From: Francisella orientalis FNO12
GTDB taxonomy: Bacteria > Pseudomonadota > Gammaproteobacteria > Francisellales > Francisellaceae
Direction of reading: 5' to 3'
DNA: 64,000 bases
Assembly (NCBI RefSeq): GCF_001042525.2
Contig: NZ_CP011921.2
Location: 992,001 to 1,056,000 of the forward strand
Part shown: positions 1 through 8,475 of the stretch, piece after piece
Layout: each line of letters starts with the position of its first letter
Position numbering within the stretch: the stretch's first letter is position 1
Program-made: the position numbers and the translations under genes
Notes under the pieces: model-generated
Databases searched by the model: none
Seen by the model: only the letters and a program-made list of their open reading frames with translations
What the model was told of the DNA's origin: nothing

Positions 1-183
1 AGTGCTACTTTCCCTCTTAGAAATCTAATAGAATGTTGGAAGGATGCAATTCCTAAAATACCCAATGGCTCTACATTTATACTATACTGTGCTCCAAATA
101 AAGCATATGGAACTAGAGCTCCTGCTACAATAGGACCTAACCAAGCATTAGCTTTTGAAATTACACTTAAAGATTTTAAGTAA
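1..183 (+). CDS. FKBP-type peptidyl-prolyl cis-trans isomerase, C-terminal end (partial)
   Basis: The reading frame is open from the first base and ends in TAA at 181-183. The 60 visible residues match the end of an FKBP domain: the segment GSTFILYCAPNKAYG is the conserved strand and turn before the active-site flap, and the chain ends FEITLKDFK, the usual last beta strand. FKBPs catalyse proline isomerisation; in Francisella the Mip/FklB-type members are exported and also have an N-terminal dimerisation domain, but that part lies outside the window. The gene is convergent with ispB, only 20 bases apart. The family call is firm; which FKBP paralogue it is cannot be settled from the end alone. 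Confidence 0.85.
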   Translation, partial: SATFPLRNLIECWKDAIPKIPNGSTFILYCAPNKAYGTRAPATIGPNQALAFEITLKDFK

Positions 184-186
184 TAA

Positions 187-205
187 AATATTTTTCTAAA
201 ATATT
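187..205. terminator. Weak A/T hairpin between convergent genes
   Basis: An 8-bp inverted repeat (AATATTTT, three-base loop, AAAATATT) fills the gap between the FKBP gene and ispB and overlaps the ispB stop codon. It is flanked by A and T runs on both sides and could end transcription in both directions, but it contains no G-C pair, so the assignment is weak. Confidence 0.3.
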
Positions 206-1181
206 AACTTTTTCTTTTCACAGCTAAATCACACAGTAAGATCATAGCTTGTTTATATTCTGATTCTGGTAAGAAATCTATTGAATCTTTTGCTCTATCA
301 GCATATTTACATGCAACTTGATAAGAGTATTCCACTGCACCACTACTTTTAACAATATTGATAATTTCATTTATGTCATATTGCCTTTTTTCAATGGCAT
401 CTTTTATTTTCTTTTGTTCAACACTTGAGGTATTTGCTAGTGCATAAATTGTTGGTAGCGTCATTTTGCCTTCATCAAGATCATCACCAATATTTTTACC
501 AAGGCTTTCTGCATCAGAAACATAATCTAATACATCATCAGCTATTTGAAATGCATTTCCTAAGTAAACACCATAGTTTTTAATACTATTTTGAAATTTA
601 CTATAGCTATGTTTATCAAGACTAATTACTCCGGCTAACTCACATGCTGCTTCAAATAGTTTAGCAGTTTTACAATATATCACATTAGTGTAATCTTCCT
701 CTGACAACTCAATATTTCTAGCGTTTAATAATTGAAGTACTTCACCTTCAGATATTTTATTAGTAGCATCAGCTAATATTTGCATAATTTGCATATTATC
801 TAGACTCACCATCATTTGAAAAGCCCTAGAGTATAAAAAATCTCCAGTTAGTACACTTGCAGCATTACCAAAAACATTATTAGCTGTCTCTTTGCCTCGA
901 CGTAAGTGTGAGTCATCAACTACATCATCATGTAATAGAGTTGCTGTATGAATAAACTCTATAATTGCAGCACATGCTAGATGATCATTACCAGTATAAT
1001 TTAAAGCTCTAGAAAATAGCATTACTAACAAAGGTCTAAGTCTTTTGCCGCCACTATTTATGATATAGTGACTAATTTGATTAATAAGAACCACTTCTGA
1101 TGAAAGTGAATTAATTATAAATTGATTATTATTTTCAATATCTTGTTTAATCAAGTTTCGAATATCTTTTAAGCTTTGCAT
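204..1181 (-). CDS. ispB: Octaprenyl/polyprenyl diphosphate synthase
   Basis: 325 aa, full length for the trans-isoprenyl diphosphate synthase family. It adds isopentenyl units to farnesyl diphosphate to make the C40-type side chain of ubiquinone in the cytoplasm. The first aspartate-rich motif is at about residue 83 (LLHDDVVDDSHLRRG) and the second at about residue 215 (QIADDVLDY), followed by GKNIGDDLDEGKMTLP; these bind the Mg-diphosphates. The N-terminal GGKRLRP motif is also present. Starts at ATG 1181. It would supply the pathway that includes coq7 at 61750-62385. Chain length is inferred from family resemblance, not visible directly. Confidence 0.93.
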   Translation of the reverse strand: MQSLKDIRNLIKQDIENNNQFIINSLSSEVVLINQISHYIINSGGKRLRPLLVMLFSRALNYTGNDHLACAAIIEFIHTATLLHDDVVDDSHLRRGKETANNVFGNAASVLTGDFLYSRAFQMMVSLDNMQIMQILADATNKISEGEVLQLLNARNIELSEEDYTNVIYCKTAKLFEAACELAGVISLDKHSYSKFQNSIKNYGVYLGNAFQIADDVLDYVSDAESLGKNIGDDLDEGKMTLPTIYALANTSSVEQKKIKDAIEKRQYDINEIINIVKSSGAVEYSYQVACKYADRAKDSIDFLPESEYKQAMILLCDLAVKRKS

Positions 1182-1270
1182 TTTATTTATAATTTTTAAG
1201 ACTTTTGGTTAGTTAGACTTAAGAATAAAGTAGCAGAATATATTTATCAACCATATTTACTTGATATTAT

Positions 1271-1708
1271 CTAGTTGTCATCATCTTTTGAGATTCTAAA
1301 ATGTTTTAATATTTCTTTATCTTCTGAGGTTAAAGACTGATCTTTACTATTAGCACCATCATTGAAACCTTTAACAAACTCTTCACAATTTGGTTTGTTT
1401 ATGACAACCATTTTTTTTAATTTTGATTTGTATTGAGTTACAATAATCATTCCGACTTCATAGGAGTCTTTATCGGAGATTTTATTTATATCAGGTTTAT
1501 GATCTAAAATAGTATCATCAAACCCTAAGATAAAGTCTTTCTTAATAATTTCTTGATTCATGGCACTAAAGCTTTTATGTGAGGCTTTACCTAGTGCATC
1601 GCCAATCGAATAAGCTGTGTATGTTTTTGAGGTATTATCTAATGCAAATACCTGAGAGTAGACACCTAAAACTAAGATACATACTAAACATCTAATAATT
1701 TTTTTCAT
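1271..1708 (-). CDS. Exported protein with FKBP N-terminal-like (dimerisation) domain
   Basis: 145 aa with a clear N-terminal signal peptide (MKKIIRCLVCILVLG, cleavage after VFA at about residue 22). Residues 30-80 (YSIGDALGKAS, then FILGFDDTI) follow the pattern of the FKBP_N domain (YsiGy.lG..., ...G..da) found in Mip and FklB, but no FKBP catalytic domain follows. Two other proteins here, at 24291 and 24600 (FipA and FipB types), use the same domain. The C-terminal half has a repeat-like FVKGFNDG and an acidic end. Probably a periplasmic dimerisation/chaperone-like protein; the function is not known to me. It lies alone between ispB and the PQ-loop gene, all on the minus strand. Confidence 0.6.
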   Translation of the reverse strand: MKKIIRCLVCILVLGVYSQVFALDNTSKTYTAYSIGDALGKASHKSFSAMNQEIIKKDFILGFDDTILDHKPDINKISDKDSYEVGMIIVTQYKSKLKKMVVINKPNCEEFVKGFNDGANSKDQSLTSEDKEILKHFRISKDDDN

Positions 1709-1773
1709 ATTTTAACTTTTTCTAAAAATACTAGTCATTAATTTTAACATAAAACACGTGGTGTTCTATAACT

Positions 1774-2415
1774 CTAGTTTATAGAAGTATTTAATATTTG
1801 CTTTGAAAGCATTCCTTTATAATAGAAATATTGAATAATTTGTATAGATACCAAAATAAATAGACAACTAGAGATTGTTATTGATACCATAGGCCAGCCT
1901 AAAAATATAGCACTATTTATATCACACATAAGACTAAACACTGAAAGCCCTAAGTAGAAAATACTAAACCCTTCAGCTTGCTTTTGTCGAAAATTCTTAT
2001 ATATCTGAGGTATCCAATATACATTATATATAACACCACTAATTGACCCACTCCATAATAAAGTCTGTTCGGTTAGAGCTATGAATTTAGATATATATAT
2101 TACCATTAATAAAAATATCAAAATGAATATGGTATGTATAACTATATTTTTCTGTCTTCTATCATTAAGGATCTGAAATTGTTGAATAGTTAAAAAACTT
2201 AAAAGAATAATATCAACCAAAATGTATTGCCATTGCATATTAAATCCTATCGCATATACAAGATCCAAAGAGTTAGCAAAAATCATTAAAGAATGAGTCC
2301 AGAGACTAATTTCAAATGTTTTATGTTTAAACTGATTATGGATAGTTTGTGGTAATAAATGAATAAAATATATTACTAAAGATATGTTTAACGTTATATA
2401 GCCTAAATATTCCAT
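1774..2415 (-). CDS. PQ-loop (SWEET/MtN3-like) membrane protein under TPP riboswitch control; candidate thiamine transporter
   Basis: 213 aa, very hydrophobic with about seven predicted membrane segments. It carries two PQ-loop repeats: LLPQTIHNQFKHKTFEIS near residue 20 and WIPQIYKNFRQKQAEGFS near residue 134, the hallmark of the SWEET/PQ-loop transporter superfamily to which the PnuC/PnuT vitamin carriers are related. The start ATG at 2415 has a good ribosome binding site (AGGAG about 8 bases upstream). The 5' leader holds a TPP riboswitch and a terminator-like hairpin, so expression should fall when thiamine diphosphate is plentiful. That control strongly suggests uptake of thiamine or a precursor. 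No other thiamine gene is nearby. The substrate is inferred from the regulation only. Confidence 0.75.
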   Translation of the reverse strand: MEYLGYITLNISLVIYFIHLLPQTIHNQFKHKTFEISLWTHSLMIFANSLDLVYAIGFNMQWQYILVDIILLSFLTIQQFQILNDRRQKNIVIHTIFILIFLLMVIYISKFIALTEQTLLWSGSISGVIYNVYWIPQIYKNFRQKQAEGFSIFYLGLSVFSLMCDINSAIFLGWPMVSITISSCLFILVSIQIIQYFYYKGMLSKQILNTSIN

Positions 2416-2450
2416 GATTAATCTCCTATTATTTCAAAAATAAATAATAA

Positions 2451-2496
2451 GAGTTTGTGTGATATTTCTTATATGAAAAAATAATCAAACAAACTC
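2451..2496 (-). terminator. Expression-platform hairpin of the TPP riboswitch
   Basis: On the minus strand GAGTTTGTTTGAT pairs with ATCACACAAACTC (one mismatch in 13), separated by an AT-rich loop and followed by TTATTATTTATTTTT. It begins right at the 3' end of the aptamer and shares a few bases with its P1 closing strand, as expected for a switch in which ligand binding and terminator folding are coupled. It lies between the aptamer and the start codon of the PQ-loop gene. The pairing is visible; the mechanism is inferred. Confidence 0.65.
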
Positions 2497-2573
2497 CCTA
2501 CGCTAATACTAATTAGATCAGGTACAAAGGGTTATTTTCTCAGCTATTATTTTTATAAAAATAGCACCCCTGT
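2493..2573 (-). promoter_or_regulatory. TPP (THI-box) riboswitch
   Basis: Read on the minus strand the segment contains, in order, the conserved parts of the thiamine-diphosphate aptamer: GGGGTGCT (2570-2563), CTGAGA (2543-2538), ACCCTTTGTACCTGATCT and TAGCGTAGGGA (ending near 2495). These match the P2/J/P4-P5 core of the Rfam TPP class. The variable P3 region is short (TATAAAAATA). It precedes the PQ-loop transporter gene by about 80 bases, with a terminator-like hairpin between them. Confidence 0.93.
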
Positions 2574-2606
2574 TGTCTTTAAGGCATTAATATAACATAG
2601 TTAAGT

Positions 2607-3053
2607 TTAGTTTGATATATCTAATCGGCAGATTAAGGCATTACTTAGACTACCATCAATTTTTTTATAATAGTTTTTACGCTGTGATACTTTAATAAAA
2701 TTGAGTTTATTATATAGAGATATAGCTTTGGTATTATTTATATCAACTTCTAAAAATAATTCTTTAACTTCTTTCTTGCCAAGATGATCAATTGAGTATT
2801 TCAAAAGCTTAGACGCAACTCCTCTACTTTGCATAGCAGTATCAACACATATATACAAAAGTTCTGCTGTTTCAAATATATAGTTAAAAATAGCAATAGC
2901 AACAAGCTCACTATCAATCATTAAACCTAAAACGGTATCATTAGTTAATGAATCTTCGATTTGTTTATCTGACCAGCTAAAATCTTTATCAATAGCTCTT
3001 ACTAGCTGAATGGTTTTTGTTAGAAATGTAATATCAAGCTCTAAAATCTGCAT
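2607..3053 (-). CDS. rimI: Ribosomal protein S18 alanine N-acetyltransferase
   Basis: 148 aa, the usual RimI length. GNAT fold: the acetyl-CoA motif appears as VDTAMQSRGVASKLL (residues 72-86; Q/R-x-x-G-x-A type) and the C-terminal part has NTKAISLYNKLNF, a RimI signature, followed by RKNYYKK. RimI acetylates the N-terminal alanine of S18, whose gene rpsR is at 8242-8460. Its start overlaps the end of the upstream gene by 20 bases, the same arrangement as holD-rimI in enteric bacteria, so the pair is probably translationally coupled. A more general GNAT activity cannot be ruled out. Confidence 0.85.
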   Translation of the reverse strand: MQILELDITFLTKTIQLVRAIDKDFSWSDKQIEDSLTNDTVLGLMIDSELVAIAIFNYIFETAELLYICVDTAMQSRGVASKLLKYSIDHLGKKEVKELFLEVDINNTKAISLYNKLNFIKVSQRKNYYKKIDGSLSNALICRLDISN

Positions 3054-3453
3054 ACTTATATAAGTTTGATAATATTGTTTTTTTATTTTGAATATCTAAT
3101 AATTTATAATCGTTACTTATAAAATCATTTTCAGCAAGATTAACTCCTTCTAAACTATAGAAAGAATTAATATTGTTCGTTTTATATATACATACATTAG
3201 ACTTAAAAAATAAATTAGTAACAATTTGTTTTAAAAAGCTAATATCTAATTTATCAGTTAACAGAATATTTATAATCTTAGAACTATCTACTTCATTTGT
3301 GTAAACAATCTCTAAATTTTTTCCTGAAGGTTCTACGTCTACTAATTTCTCAGTTATTGTTTGCGTTTCAATCTGCTGTGTAAACCTATACTCTGGCTTC
3401 AACTCCCAGACATCAATACCAAAAATATCTTCTAGCTGACGTACAAAATCCAT
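3034..3453 (-). CDS. Possible DNA polymerase III psi subunit (HolD-like)
   Basis: 139 aa with no membrane segment or signal. Overall similarity to known proteins is faint, but the pattern fits psi: an N-terminal LEDIFGIDVWELKP (psi proteins start with L..MGI..W.L), a central hydrophobic strand IINILLTDKLDI, and the end LLDIQNKKTILSNLYKYADF resembling the L..L..NP..K..LW..L..Y close of HolD. Position supports it: it overlaps rimI by 20 bases as holD does in E. coli, and its ATG overlaps the rluB stop (TAATG). Psi bridges the clamp loader and SSB. If not HolD, it is an unknown cytosolic protein of the rluB-rimI operon. Confidence 0.45.
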   Translation of the reverse strand: MDFVRQLEDIFGIDVWELKPEYRFTQQIETQTITEKLVDVEPSGKNLEIVYTNEVDSSKIINILLTDKLDISFLKQIVTNLFFKSNVCIYKTNNINSFYSLEGVNLAENDFISNDYKLLDIQNKKTILSNLYKYADFRA

Positions 3454-4268
3454 TATTTTTTCTCTAATCTTTCAACTAATTTTTTAGGGAATCTATATTC
3501 TTTTAATTTAACAGATTTTCTTAGTCTATTGACCTCTGTAGGATTAAGCTCCAATGTTTTTCCTCGAGAAACGAATTTAGGCAAAATAATATCACCGAAT
3601 CTAATTCTTGTCAGTCTACTAACCGTAACACTAACCGCTTCAAACATTCTTCTGACTTCTCTATTACGTCCTTCAGACAAAGTTACATAATACCAAAGAT
3701 TTGCACCCTCACCGCCAGAGAATTTTATATTATTAAATTTTGCCATGCCATCTTCTAACTGTATGCCATCTTTCAGTTTATTTAAAGTTTCATCTGATAA
3801 CTCTTGACCATAAACACGTACAGCATACTCTCTTTCAATTTCATAAGATGGGTGCATTAACCTATTAGCTAAATCTCCATCTGTTGTGAAAAGTAACAAC
3901 CCTGTAGTATTTATATCCAATCGCCCAATCATTATCCAACGTGATTTTGCTAGCTTAGGTAATGAATCAAAAACAGTCTTTCTATCTTTCTCATCTTTAC
4001 TAGTACAAACCTCCCCCTCTCTTTTATGATAAATAATAACTCTTGGTCTAGTCATAGGTTGACCATAAGAGTGTAGAGCCTTTCCATCAAAGCTAATTTT
4101 ATCTTTGTCTGTCGCTTTATCGCCAAGAGTTGTGACTTTACCATTCACTCGCACTCTACCTTGTTCTATAAACTCTTCAATTTTTCTACGTGAGCCAATG
4201 CCATATTTTGCTAATAGCTTTTGTAGTCTTTCTGGAGTGTTTTCAGTATTTTGATTAATTCTACGCAT
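3453..4268 (-). CDS. rluB: 23S rRNA pseudouridine synthase RluB
   Basis: 271 aa. The N-terminal S4 RNA-binding domain (residues 14-60: ERLQKLLAKYGIGSRR, VRVNGKV) is followed by the RsuA/RluB catalytic domain with the motif IGRLDINTTGLLLFTTDG (about residue 115), where the Asp in GRLD is the catalytic residue, and later the conserved EGRNREVRRM. The phrase VIYHKREGEVCTSKDE favours RluB (U2605-type modification of 23S rRNA) over RsuA or RluE. The gene sits head-to-tail between pilF, whose stop overlaps its start region, and the HolD-like gene (TAATG overlap), so these are one transcription unit. Confidence 0.9.
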   Translation of the reverse strand: MRRINQNTENTPERLQKLLAKYGIGSRRKIEEFIEQGRVRVNGKVTTLGDKATDKDKISFDGKALHSYGQPMTRPRVIIYHKREGEVCTSKDEKDRKTVFDSLPKLAKSRWIMIGRLDINTTGLLLFTTDGDLANRLMHPSYEIEREYAVRVYGQELSDETLNKLKDGIQLEDGMAKFNNIKFSGGEGANLWYYVTLSEGRNREVRRMFEAVSVTVSRLTRIRFGDIILPKFVSRGKTLELNPTEVNRLRKSVKLKEYRFPKKLVERLEKK

Positions 4269-5160
4269 TTTTATCGATATCCTTTTGATCTGCTGCTGAG
4301 AAGAATTTATCTATATCTTCATCATTATAGTTATTAGAAGATAAAACTAATCTTACAGCTGCAGCTTCATTTTTATTGTTAGCGTACTCTGCTAACTTTA
4401 ACCTCATGTCTAAAACAAGTTTATTATTATATTAAAGAACTGAGGATCATTCTTCATGTTGTAAATAACTTTATAGCATTCTTTATATTCACCTCTTTCA
4501 AAATACATCTGTGCTAATCTTAATTTAGCAGCTTTATAATCTATTCTAAATTTATCAGCTCGTTGCATATATGCTAAAGCGCCATCTTTCTTGCCCTGTT
4601 TATACACGCATTGAGCGTATAAAAATAATGTTTGAGCCATATCATTATTATTTGGCATAAATAGAGCTTTCTCAAAAAAGTTCTTGAGCACAACTATATT
4701 CTTCCTTCTCCATACACAAGAATTGTGCATAAAAGTTCATTGCTTCATAGTTTTTTGGATGCTTATCAAGAGCCTTTTGATAATACTTTTCAGCAATTGA
4801 ATTTGCTACTATACTTTGGTAATAATACCCTCTAGCATAATCTACAATAGCTAAATTTTGATTATGATTATTTGCTAGTTCTTGTGCTTTTATAAGTTTA
4901 GTCTTCGCTCTTTCAAGATAACCTTCTATTGAATAAATTATAGCTAATTCAGAATTAATTTTAGTTGCTTCTTCATAGTTAGCCTGAGGAAAAGAACCGC
5001 CTGTAGCTGAATACTCCGCTTGTTCTGCATTCTGATTTTTTACTTCATTCTGATTTTGTGAACTAGGATTTTTATTATTCACATTACTAGAGGTCATACA
5101 TGAAGCTAGTATTCCTGATAATATAGTTGTAGCTAAAATCTTTTTAAAATCAGACTGCAT
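4261..5160 (-). pseudogene. pilF: Type IV pilus assembly lipoprotein PilF/PilW-like TPR protein, frameshifted twice
   Basis: Homology runs through three frames. The first part (ATG 5160) starts with a lipoprotein signal ending GILASC and goes into tetratricopeptide repeats (AEKYYQKALDKHPKNYEAM). At about 4684 six T instead of five (GAACTTTTTTGAG) ends the frame after QELF; the next frame resumes EKALFMPNNND and continues to about 4435, where a second shift in an ATA/AAT repeat stops it; the third frame ends KDIDKNA at 4261. Without the shifts it is about 295 aa. PilF supports secretin multimerisation in type IV pilus assembly. It overlaps rlmN by 11 bases, the common rlmN-pilF order. Either a real double lesion or sequence errors in short repeats. 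Confidence 0.8.
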
Positions 5161-6262
5161 TTTTATCACCAAGTTTCTTTAAATATCTTTCTTTTCTTTT
5201 TGTCTTATCCATAACATTGCCAGCTAACTGCCCACAAGCAGCATAAATATCATCACCTCTAGTTTTTCTTACTGTAGTAACGAAACCATTATGTTGTAAA
5301 AACTCTTTAAATCTATGAATACGATTATTACTAGGTTTTTTATATGGCGTACCTGGGTATGGATTAAATGGTATCAGATTAATTTTAGCTGGTACTTCAC
5401 GAGATCTTAATAACTCAACTAATTGTTCAGCATCTGATAAATTGTCATTAACCTCTTCCATCAAAGTATATTCAAATGTTATATGTTTATGCGGACCTTT
5501 TTCAGCATAGAGCTTACACGCCTCTAGAAGCTCATCAATATTATACTTTTTATTAATAGGCACGATTTCATTACGTAAGGAGTCTGTAGGTGCATGTAAT
5601 GATACAGCCAAAGAAACTCCCGATTGTTCTAGCAAATCATAAATTTTTGGAACGACACCAGATGTACTAAGAGTAACTTTACGACGTGATAGTCCGTATG
5701 CTAAATCATCCATCATAATATCCATCGCAGGAACCACATTCTCAAAATTCATCAATGGTTCCCCCATGCCCATCATAACTATATTTGTCACACTAAAATC
5801 ATGTTCACCATTATTTTTTGATAATGTTCTAGCTGCTATCCAAAGTTGTGAAATAACTTCAGCTGATGAAAGATTTCTATTAAATCCTTGTTTACCAGTA
5901 GAGCAAAAACTGCAATTTAAAGTACAGCCAACCTGTGATGATACACAAAGTGTGCCTCTTCCTTCTTCAGGTATAAAGACTGTCTCAACTGCACTTCCAC
6001 CAACATCAATAAGCCACTTGTGAGTACCATCTTTTGATGCTTTATTAAATACAACCTTAGGAATGACTATTTCAGCATTTTCTTTTAATTTATTACGTAA
6101 ATTCTTTCCAAGATCAGTCATGCTATCAAAGTCAATAACACCCTTTTTATGAATCCACTTAAAAACTTGTCTTGCATGAAACTTCTTCTCGCCTATCAAA
6201 ATAAAAAAGGCTTCTATAGCTTTTTGATTTAATCCAAGTAAGTTTGTTTTATCTTGTTGCAT
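5150..6262 (-). CDS. rlmN: Dual-specificity 23S rRNA/tRNA adenine-C2 methyltransferase
   Basis: 370 aa, full length. The radical SAM cluster motif is CTLNCSFC (three cysteines spaced CxxxCxxC at about residue 112), preceded by SSQVG and followed by the SAM-binding MGMGEPL. The two extra methyl-transfer cysteines are visible as Cys near the end ([11 protein letters not shown]) and in the core motif. It methylates A2503 of 23S rRNA and A37 of some tRNAs. Downstream it overlaps pilF, and dnaB lies 24 bases upstream on the same strand. Confidence 0.96.
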   Translation of the reverse strand: MQQDKTNLLGLNQKAIEAFFILIGEKKFHARQVFKWIHKKGVIDFDSMTDLGKNLRNKLKENAEIVIPKVVFNKASKDGTHKWLIDVGGSAVETVFIPEEGRGTLCVSSQVGCTLNCSFCSTGKQGFNRNLSSAEVISQLWIAARTLSKNNGEHDFSVTNIVMMGMGEPLMNFENVVPAMDIMMDDLAYGLSRRKVTLSTSGVVPKIYDLLEQSGVSLAVSLHAPTDSLRNEIVPINKKYNIDELLEACKLYAEKGPHKHITFEYTLMEEVNDNLSDAEQLVELLRSREVPAKINLIPFNPYPGTPYKKPSNNRIHRFKEFLQHNGFVTTVRKTRGDDIYAACGQLAGNVMDKTKRKERYLKKLGDKNAV

Positions 6263-6286
6263 TAAACTTCTCTTTTGTATATAAAA

Positions 6287-7681
6287 TTATTCGTTGTACC
6301 CTATATCACCAGGTAAAATATTATCATTTTCATGTGTCAGATTAGCAAAACTCACAAACTGACCGTCAAAGCGAACATGTACGGTTCCTATAGGACCATT
6401 ACGCTGTTTACCAATTATTATTTCACCTAGATTTTTATTATCTTCTTTATCTTTATTATAAACTTCATCACGATAAATAAACATAATCAAGTCAGCATCT
6501 TGTTCTATCGCCCCTGACTCTCGAAGATCTGACATCATTGGGCGTTTATCTTTACGATCATCAACTGCCCTATTAAGCTGAGAAAGAGCTATAACTGGAA
6601 TATCAAGCTCTTTGGCTAAAGCTTTGAGTGACCTTGATATTTCTGATACTTCAAGTGTTCTATTAGTCTCATACCCTGGTATTTTCATCAATTGAAGGTA
6701 ATCTATTAATATCATAGAAAGACCTCCTTGCTCATTATAGAGTCTCCTTGCTCTTGAACGCATTTCAGAAGGAGTAAGACTTGATGTATCATCAATGTAT
6801 AAAGGCATCTCGCTTAAAGACTTCATAGCACTAATAATCTTAACCCAATGAGCATCATTTAGACGATTACATTCTTTCAGCAAACTCATCTCTACTCGTG
6901 CTTGAGAAGCTAACATTCTTGTTACTATATCTTCAGATGGCATCTCTAAACTAAAAACTAATACTGGCTTATCTGCAATTTTTGCAACATTTTGGGCTAT
7001 ATTAATACCTAGTACAGTCTTACCCATTGAAGGTCGAGCAGCTATAATACCCATGTTAGCTCTTTGTAAGCCTGATGTCATTTTATCAAGATCAATAAAT
7101 CCTGTAGATATACCAGTTAAACCACTTCCAGAATCTACAATAGCACTCATCCGATCAACTAACTTAGGTATGACAGATTTAATTGATTCAGGTCCTTTGA
7201 CCAAAGTTTCTCTCTCTTTAGCCACATCAAGAATTCTACTCTCTGCATAATCGATTACTTCATCAGGATTTTTTGAGTCTGAAGAGTATATTTTTTGAAC
7301 TATATCATTAACACTAGCCTGAAGGCTTCTAAGTTTAGCTTTATCTTTAACTATATTTGCATAGGTCTTGATATTTGAAACTGCTGGTGTATTTGTTGCC
7401 AAGTCAATAATATATGACTCGCCTCCAGCCTCAGATAATAGACCTTCGGTAGCTAAATATTCACTTAAAATCAAAACATCAAACGGAGTGTTTGATTGAT
7501 TCAAAACAGTAATTTGTTTGTAGATAATTTTATGCCTTTTATCAAAAAAATCATCAATCAAAAGAAAATCTTCAACTAGCTCTATATTATCATTATTTAG
7601 AAGAATATTTCCTAATATTGCTTTCTCAGCATCAACTGAATATGTAGTTTCAGCAACCTTAAATTGATAATCCATTGACAT
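6287..7681 (-). CDS. dnaB: Replicative DNA helicase DnaB
   Basis: 464 aa from the chosen start. The N-terminal domain (residues 10-110, DAEKAILGNILLNN) binds primase; the RecA-like C-terminal ATPase has Walker A ARPSMGKT at about residue 213, Walker B region MILIDYLQLM, and the arginine-finger motif KQRNGPIG. DnaB is the hexameric fork helicase. I prefer ATG 7681 to the more upstream in-frame ATG at 7717 because AAGGG lies 5 bases before it, and the upstream ATG would fall inside the terminator hairpin at 7698-7726. It follows the ribosomal rpsF-rpsR-rplI cluster, a common gammaproteobacterial order. Confidence 0.95.
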   Translation of the reverse strand: MSMDYQFKVAETTYSVDAEKAILGNILLNNDNIELVEDFLLIDDFFDKRHKIIYKQITVLNQSNTPFDVLILSEYLATEGLLSEAGGESYIIDLATNTPAVSNIKTYANIVKDKAKLRSLQASVNDIVQKIYSSDSKNPDEVIDYAESRILDVAKERETLVKGPESIKSVIPKLVDRMSAIVDSGSGLTGISTGFIDLDKMTSGLQRANMGIIAARPSMGKTVLGINIAQNVAKIADKPVLVFSLEMPSEDIVTRMLASQARVEMSLLKECNRLNDAHWVKIISAMKSLSEMPLYIDDTSSLTPSEMRSRARRLYNEQGGLSMILIDYLQLMKIPGYETNRTLEVSEISRSLKALAKELDIPVIALSQLNRAVDDRKDKRPMMSDLRESGAIEQDADLIMFIYRDEVYNKDKEDNKNLGEIIIGKQRNGPIGTVHVRFDGQFVSFANLTHENDNILPGDIGYNE

Positions 7682-7697
7682 CAAGACCCTTATATAC

Positions 7698-7726
7698 AAA
7701 AAAACCATGCCTAACACATGGTTTTT
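7698..7726 (-). terminator. Intrinsic terminator after rplI
   Basis: On the minus strand AAAAACCATG and CATGGTTTTTTT form a 10-bp stem around a short loop and end in a T run. It lies between the rplI stop (7768) and the dnaB start (7681), so it would end the ribosomal operon; as a near-perfect palindrome with A and T flanks it could act in both directions. Confidence 0.8.
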
Positions 7727-7767
7727 ATATTAAATACAGATATTGTGTTAGTTTATATATTATAAAA

Positions 7768-8223
7768 CTATGCTTCTGAGGCTACAACATTTACTTTGAT
7801 ATCAGCATCCACATCAGTATAAACATGAATAGTAAGCTCAAACTCACCAATAGATCTAATCACACCTTCTGGCATACGAACTTGACTCTTCTCGATTTCT
7901 TTTCCAGAAGCTTGCGATACAGCTTCAGCAACTCCAGCAGTACCAACAGAACCAAATAGTTTACCACCTTCACCAGCTTGAGCAGCAATTGTGTAAACTT
8001 TATCTTTGATAACTTCGGCAGTAGCAACTGCTGCATCAAATCTCGCTTTTTCAGCTTTTTCAAGTTCAGCTTTTTGTGCTTCAAAAGTTTCAATGTTAGC
8101 TTTAGTAGCTTGTACAGCCTTACCAAATGGGATAAGGAAATTTCTAGCATACCCTGGTTTAACATTAACGATATCACCTAATACACCAAGGTTTTCAACT
8201 TTCTCTTTTAAAATAACTTGCAT
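7768..8223 (-). CDS. rplI: Large subunit ribosomal protein L9
   Basis: 151 aa. The N-terminal rRNA-binding domain is recognisable from [13 protein letters not shown] and the motif [14 protein letters not shown]; the long central helix (residues 42-75) is rich in Ala, Glu and Lys; the C-terminal domain contains [10 protein letters not shown]. The start at 8223 is chosen because it begins MQVILKEKV as in the family and has GGAGG about 9 bases upstream; an ATG three codons earlier lacks this spacing. Last gene of the rpsF-rpsR-rplI operon, with a terminator after it. Confidence 0.97.
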   Translation of the reverse strand: MQVILKEKVENLGVLGDIVNVKPGYARNFLIPFGKAVQATKANIETFEAQKAELEKAEKARFDAAVATAEVIKDKVYTIAAQAGEGGKLFGSVGTAGVAEAVSQASGKEIEKSQVRMPEGVIRSIGEFELTIHVYTDVDADIKVNVVASEA

Positions 8224-8241
8224 TGTAATCAACCTCCGGTA

Positions 8242-8460
8242 TTAGTTAAAGTGACGATCACAGTAAGGTAATAATGCTAAGAATCTAGCTCTTTTGATAG
8301 CTGTAGAAAGCTGTCTTTGATACTTAGCTGATGTACCAGTTACACGACTAGGTACGATTTTACCTGTTTCAGTAATATAAGCTTTTAACTTATTTACATC
8401 TTTATAATCAATTTCTTTTACACCATCAACAGTGAAACGGCAAACTTTACGACGACTCAT
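8242..8460 (-). CDS. rpsR: Small subunit ribosomal protein S18
   Basis: 72 aa. Typical S18: [21 protein letters not shown], then [19 protein letters not shown] and the basic end [13 protein letters not shown]. It binds next to S6, encoded just upstream. The start begins MSRRKVCRF. The gap to rpsF is only 15 bases and priB, which separates them in enteric bacteria, is absent. RimI (2607-3053) would acetylate its N-terminus if Ala were exposed; here residue 2 is Ser. Confidence 0.97.
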   Translation of the reverse strand: MSRRKVCRFTVDGVKEIDYKDVNKLKAYITETGKIVPSRVTGTSAKYQRQLSTAIKRARFLALLPYCDRHFN

Positions 8461-8475
8461 CTTAAAATCCCTCTA

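Noticed and set aside
4420-4700. Programmed frameshifting in pilF
   Set aside because: Two separate shifts in opposite contexts and no stimulatory hairpin are visible; slippage or error is more likely.
7860-8177. Overlapping 105-codon open frame within rplI and antisense frames opposite it
   Set aside because: They lie wholly inside a strongly conserved ribosomal gene and show only its low-complexity reflection.
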